DNA of 6,863 bases, taken from Bacteroidota bacterium. GTDB lineage: Bacteria > Bacteroidota > Rhodothermia > Rhodothermales > JAAAOL01. The notes beneath the pieces are model-generated. The model did not search any database. It was not told where the DNA came from and was given only the letters and a program-made list of their open reading frames with translations. Both the position numbers and the translations under genes were made by a program. Where the stretch lies: the NCBI GenBank assembly GCA_009908885.1, contig JAAAOL010000512.1, positions 1 to 6,863 on the forward strand, in the 5' to 3' direction. This document shows, piece after piece, positions 5,943 through 6,863 of this stretch. Every line of letters begins with the position of its first letter. Position 1 is the stretch's first letter.

Positions 5943-6863
5943 GTGCCCATCCCTGACACGCTCCTCGGCGACCTGACGCCCGAGGCCTTCCTGCGCGACT
6001 ACTGGCAGCAGCAGCCCCTCCTCGTGCGCGGAGCGCTGCCGGACTTCGCCTCGCCGCTCGCGCCGGAGGAGCTGGCGGGGCTGGCCTGCGAGGACGACGT
6101 CACGGCGCGCCTGATCCTGGAGCAGGGCGGGCGCACCCCGTGGGAACTGCGCTACGGTCCGTTCGACGCGGACGACTTCACGACGCTGCCGGAGACGCAC
6201 TGGACGCTGCTGGTGCAGGAGGTGGATCGGCTGATCCCCGCGGTGGCGGACCTGCTCGACGCCTTCCGCTTCGTGCCCAACTGGCGCATCGACGACGTGC
6301 AGATCTCGTACGCCCCCGAGCACGGCACCGTCGGCCCGCACGTGGACAGCTACGACGTCTTTCTGCTCCAGGCCCTCGGCCACCGGCGCTGGCAGATCGG
6401 CCACACGCCGGTGCCCGAGACGGACGAAGCCTTCGTGCCCGACCTGGACGTGCGCCTGCTGAAGGACTTCGAGGCAGACGCGGAGTGGGTCGTCGGCCCC
6501 GGCGACCTGCTGTACCTGCCGCCCCGCCTGCCGCACTACGGCGTGGCGCTGGACGGCTGCTTGACGTACTCCGTCGGCTTCCGCGCGCCCGCCCCGGCGG
6601 ACCTGCTTCCGGCCTTCCTGGCCGACGCCGCCGAGCGCCTGGCCGATGCGCCCCGCTACCGCGACCCCGGCCTGCACCGTCCCGAGCACCCCGGCCGCAT
6701 CGACGCGGACGCGTTGGCCCGCATCCGCCAGATGCTCCGCCGCGCCGTGCAGGACGACGACGCCCTCGACCGCTGGTTTGCCCGCTACGTGACCACGCCG
6801 GGCCGGGGCTCCACGCCCCTCCCGCCCGAGGCGCCCGTCACGCCCGACGCCGTCGCCGCGGCC
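5943..6863 (+). CDS. roxA: Ribosomal protein uL16 (L16) arginine 3-hydroxylase RoxA/YcfD, JmjC cupin (3' end beyond the right edge)
   Basis: 307 codons are open to the right edge; the family is about 370-400 residues, so perhaps 60-90 are missing, mostly the C-terminal winged-helix part. This is an Fe(II)- and 2-oxoglutarate-dependent oxygenase that hydroxylates an arginine of ribosomal protein uL16. The N-terminus (LTPEAFLRDYWQQQPLLVRG, 11-30) matches the family start. The metal triad is H133 and D135 in GPHVDSYDVF (131-140) and H198 in LPPRLPHYG (192-200). R148 in HRRWQIG aligns with the 2-oxoglutarate-binding arginine of E. coli YcfD. NWRIDD (113-118) and YSVGFRAP (209-216) are further family signatures. 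In E. coli an asparagine precedes the YSVGFRAP block; here it is T208 (from memory). The start is GTG at 5943: no ATG lies in frame between the 14-bp array and the homologous region, and the reading frame is also open upstream through the repeats. R. marinus YcfD is a characterised thermophilic relative. Confidence 0.92.
   Translation, partial: MPIPDTLLGDLTPEAFLRDYWQQQPLLVRGALPDFASPLAPEELAGLACEDDVTARLILEQGGRTPWELRYGPFDADDFTTLPETHWTLLVQEVDRLIPAVADLLDAFRFVPNWRIDDVQISYAPEHGTVGPHVDSYDVFLLQALGHRRWQIGHTPVPETDEAFVPDLDVRLLKDFEADAEWVVGPGDLLYLPPRLPHYGVALDGCLTYSVGFRAPAPADLLPAFLADAAERLADAPRYRDPGLHRPEHPGRIDADALARIRQMLRRAVQDDDALDRWFARYVTTPGRGSTPLPPEAPVTPDAVAAA

Noticed and set aside
5580..6689. 369-codon minus-strand frame opposite roxA
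   Set aside because: It crosses the tandem repeats (giving Trp/Phe/Gly-rich repeats in translation) and is antisense to a clear RoxA gene.

Overview
This 6.9-kb, GC-rich window holds four protein genes: one on the minus strand, cut by the left edge, and three on the plus strand, the last cut by the right edge. No rRNA, tRNA, CRISPR array or insertion sequence was seen. The organism looks like a GC-rich bacterium of the Rhodothermota/Bacteroidota neighbourhood, possibly thermophilic. The grounds are starts without Shine-Dalgarno sequences, very high third-position GC in the plus-strand genes, and a YcfD-type ribosomal oxygenase, a family known in Rhodothermus marinus. This placement is inference.

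Layout. (1) 2445 down to 1, minus: a large multidomain protein with a fatty acyl-AMP ligase, an acyl carrier domain carrying its phosphopantetheine serine, and the first part of a PLP-dependent alpha-oxoamine synthase. (2) 2446-2758: a divergent intergenic region with an AT-rich patch and an 11-bp direct repeat, possibly regulatory. (3) 2759-4420, plus: a fused two-half ABC permease of the Fe(III) (FbpB/SfuB) type. (4) 4421-4629: a spacer with a 15-bp and an 8-bp tandem repeat. (5) 4630-5802, plus: a saccharopine dehydrogenase-family oxidoreductase closest to lysine 6-dehydrogenase. (6) 5803-5942: a spacer with a G-rich 7-bp array (quadruplex candidate) and a perfect 14-bp array. (7) 5943 to the right edge, plus: the uL16 arginine hydroxylase RoxA/YcfD, from a GTG start.

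How the genes relate. The minus-strand protein could by itself adenylate a free fatty acid, load it on its own carrier domain and condense it with an amino acid to give a long-chain amino-ketone, a lipid or alkaloid precursor. It is the best candidate for something undescribed. The three plus-strand genes look like ordinary cell functions (metal uptake, lysine metabolism, ribosome modification). They are co-directional but separated by repeat-filled gaps of 209 and 140 bp, so a tight operon is not supported. No ATPase or binding protein for the permease lies in the window.
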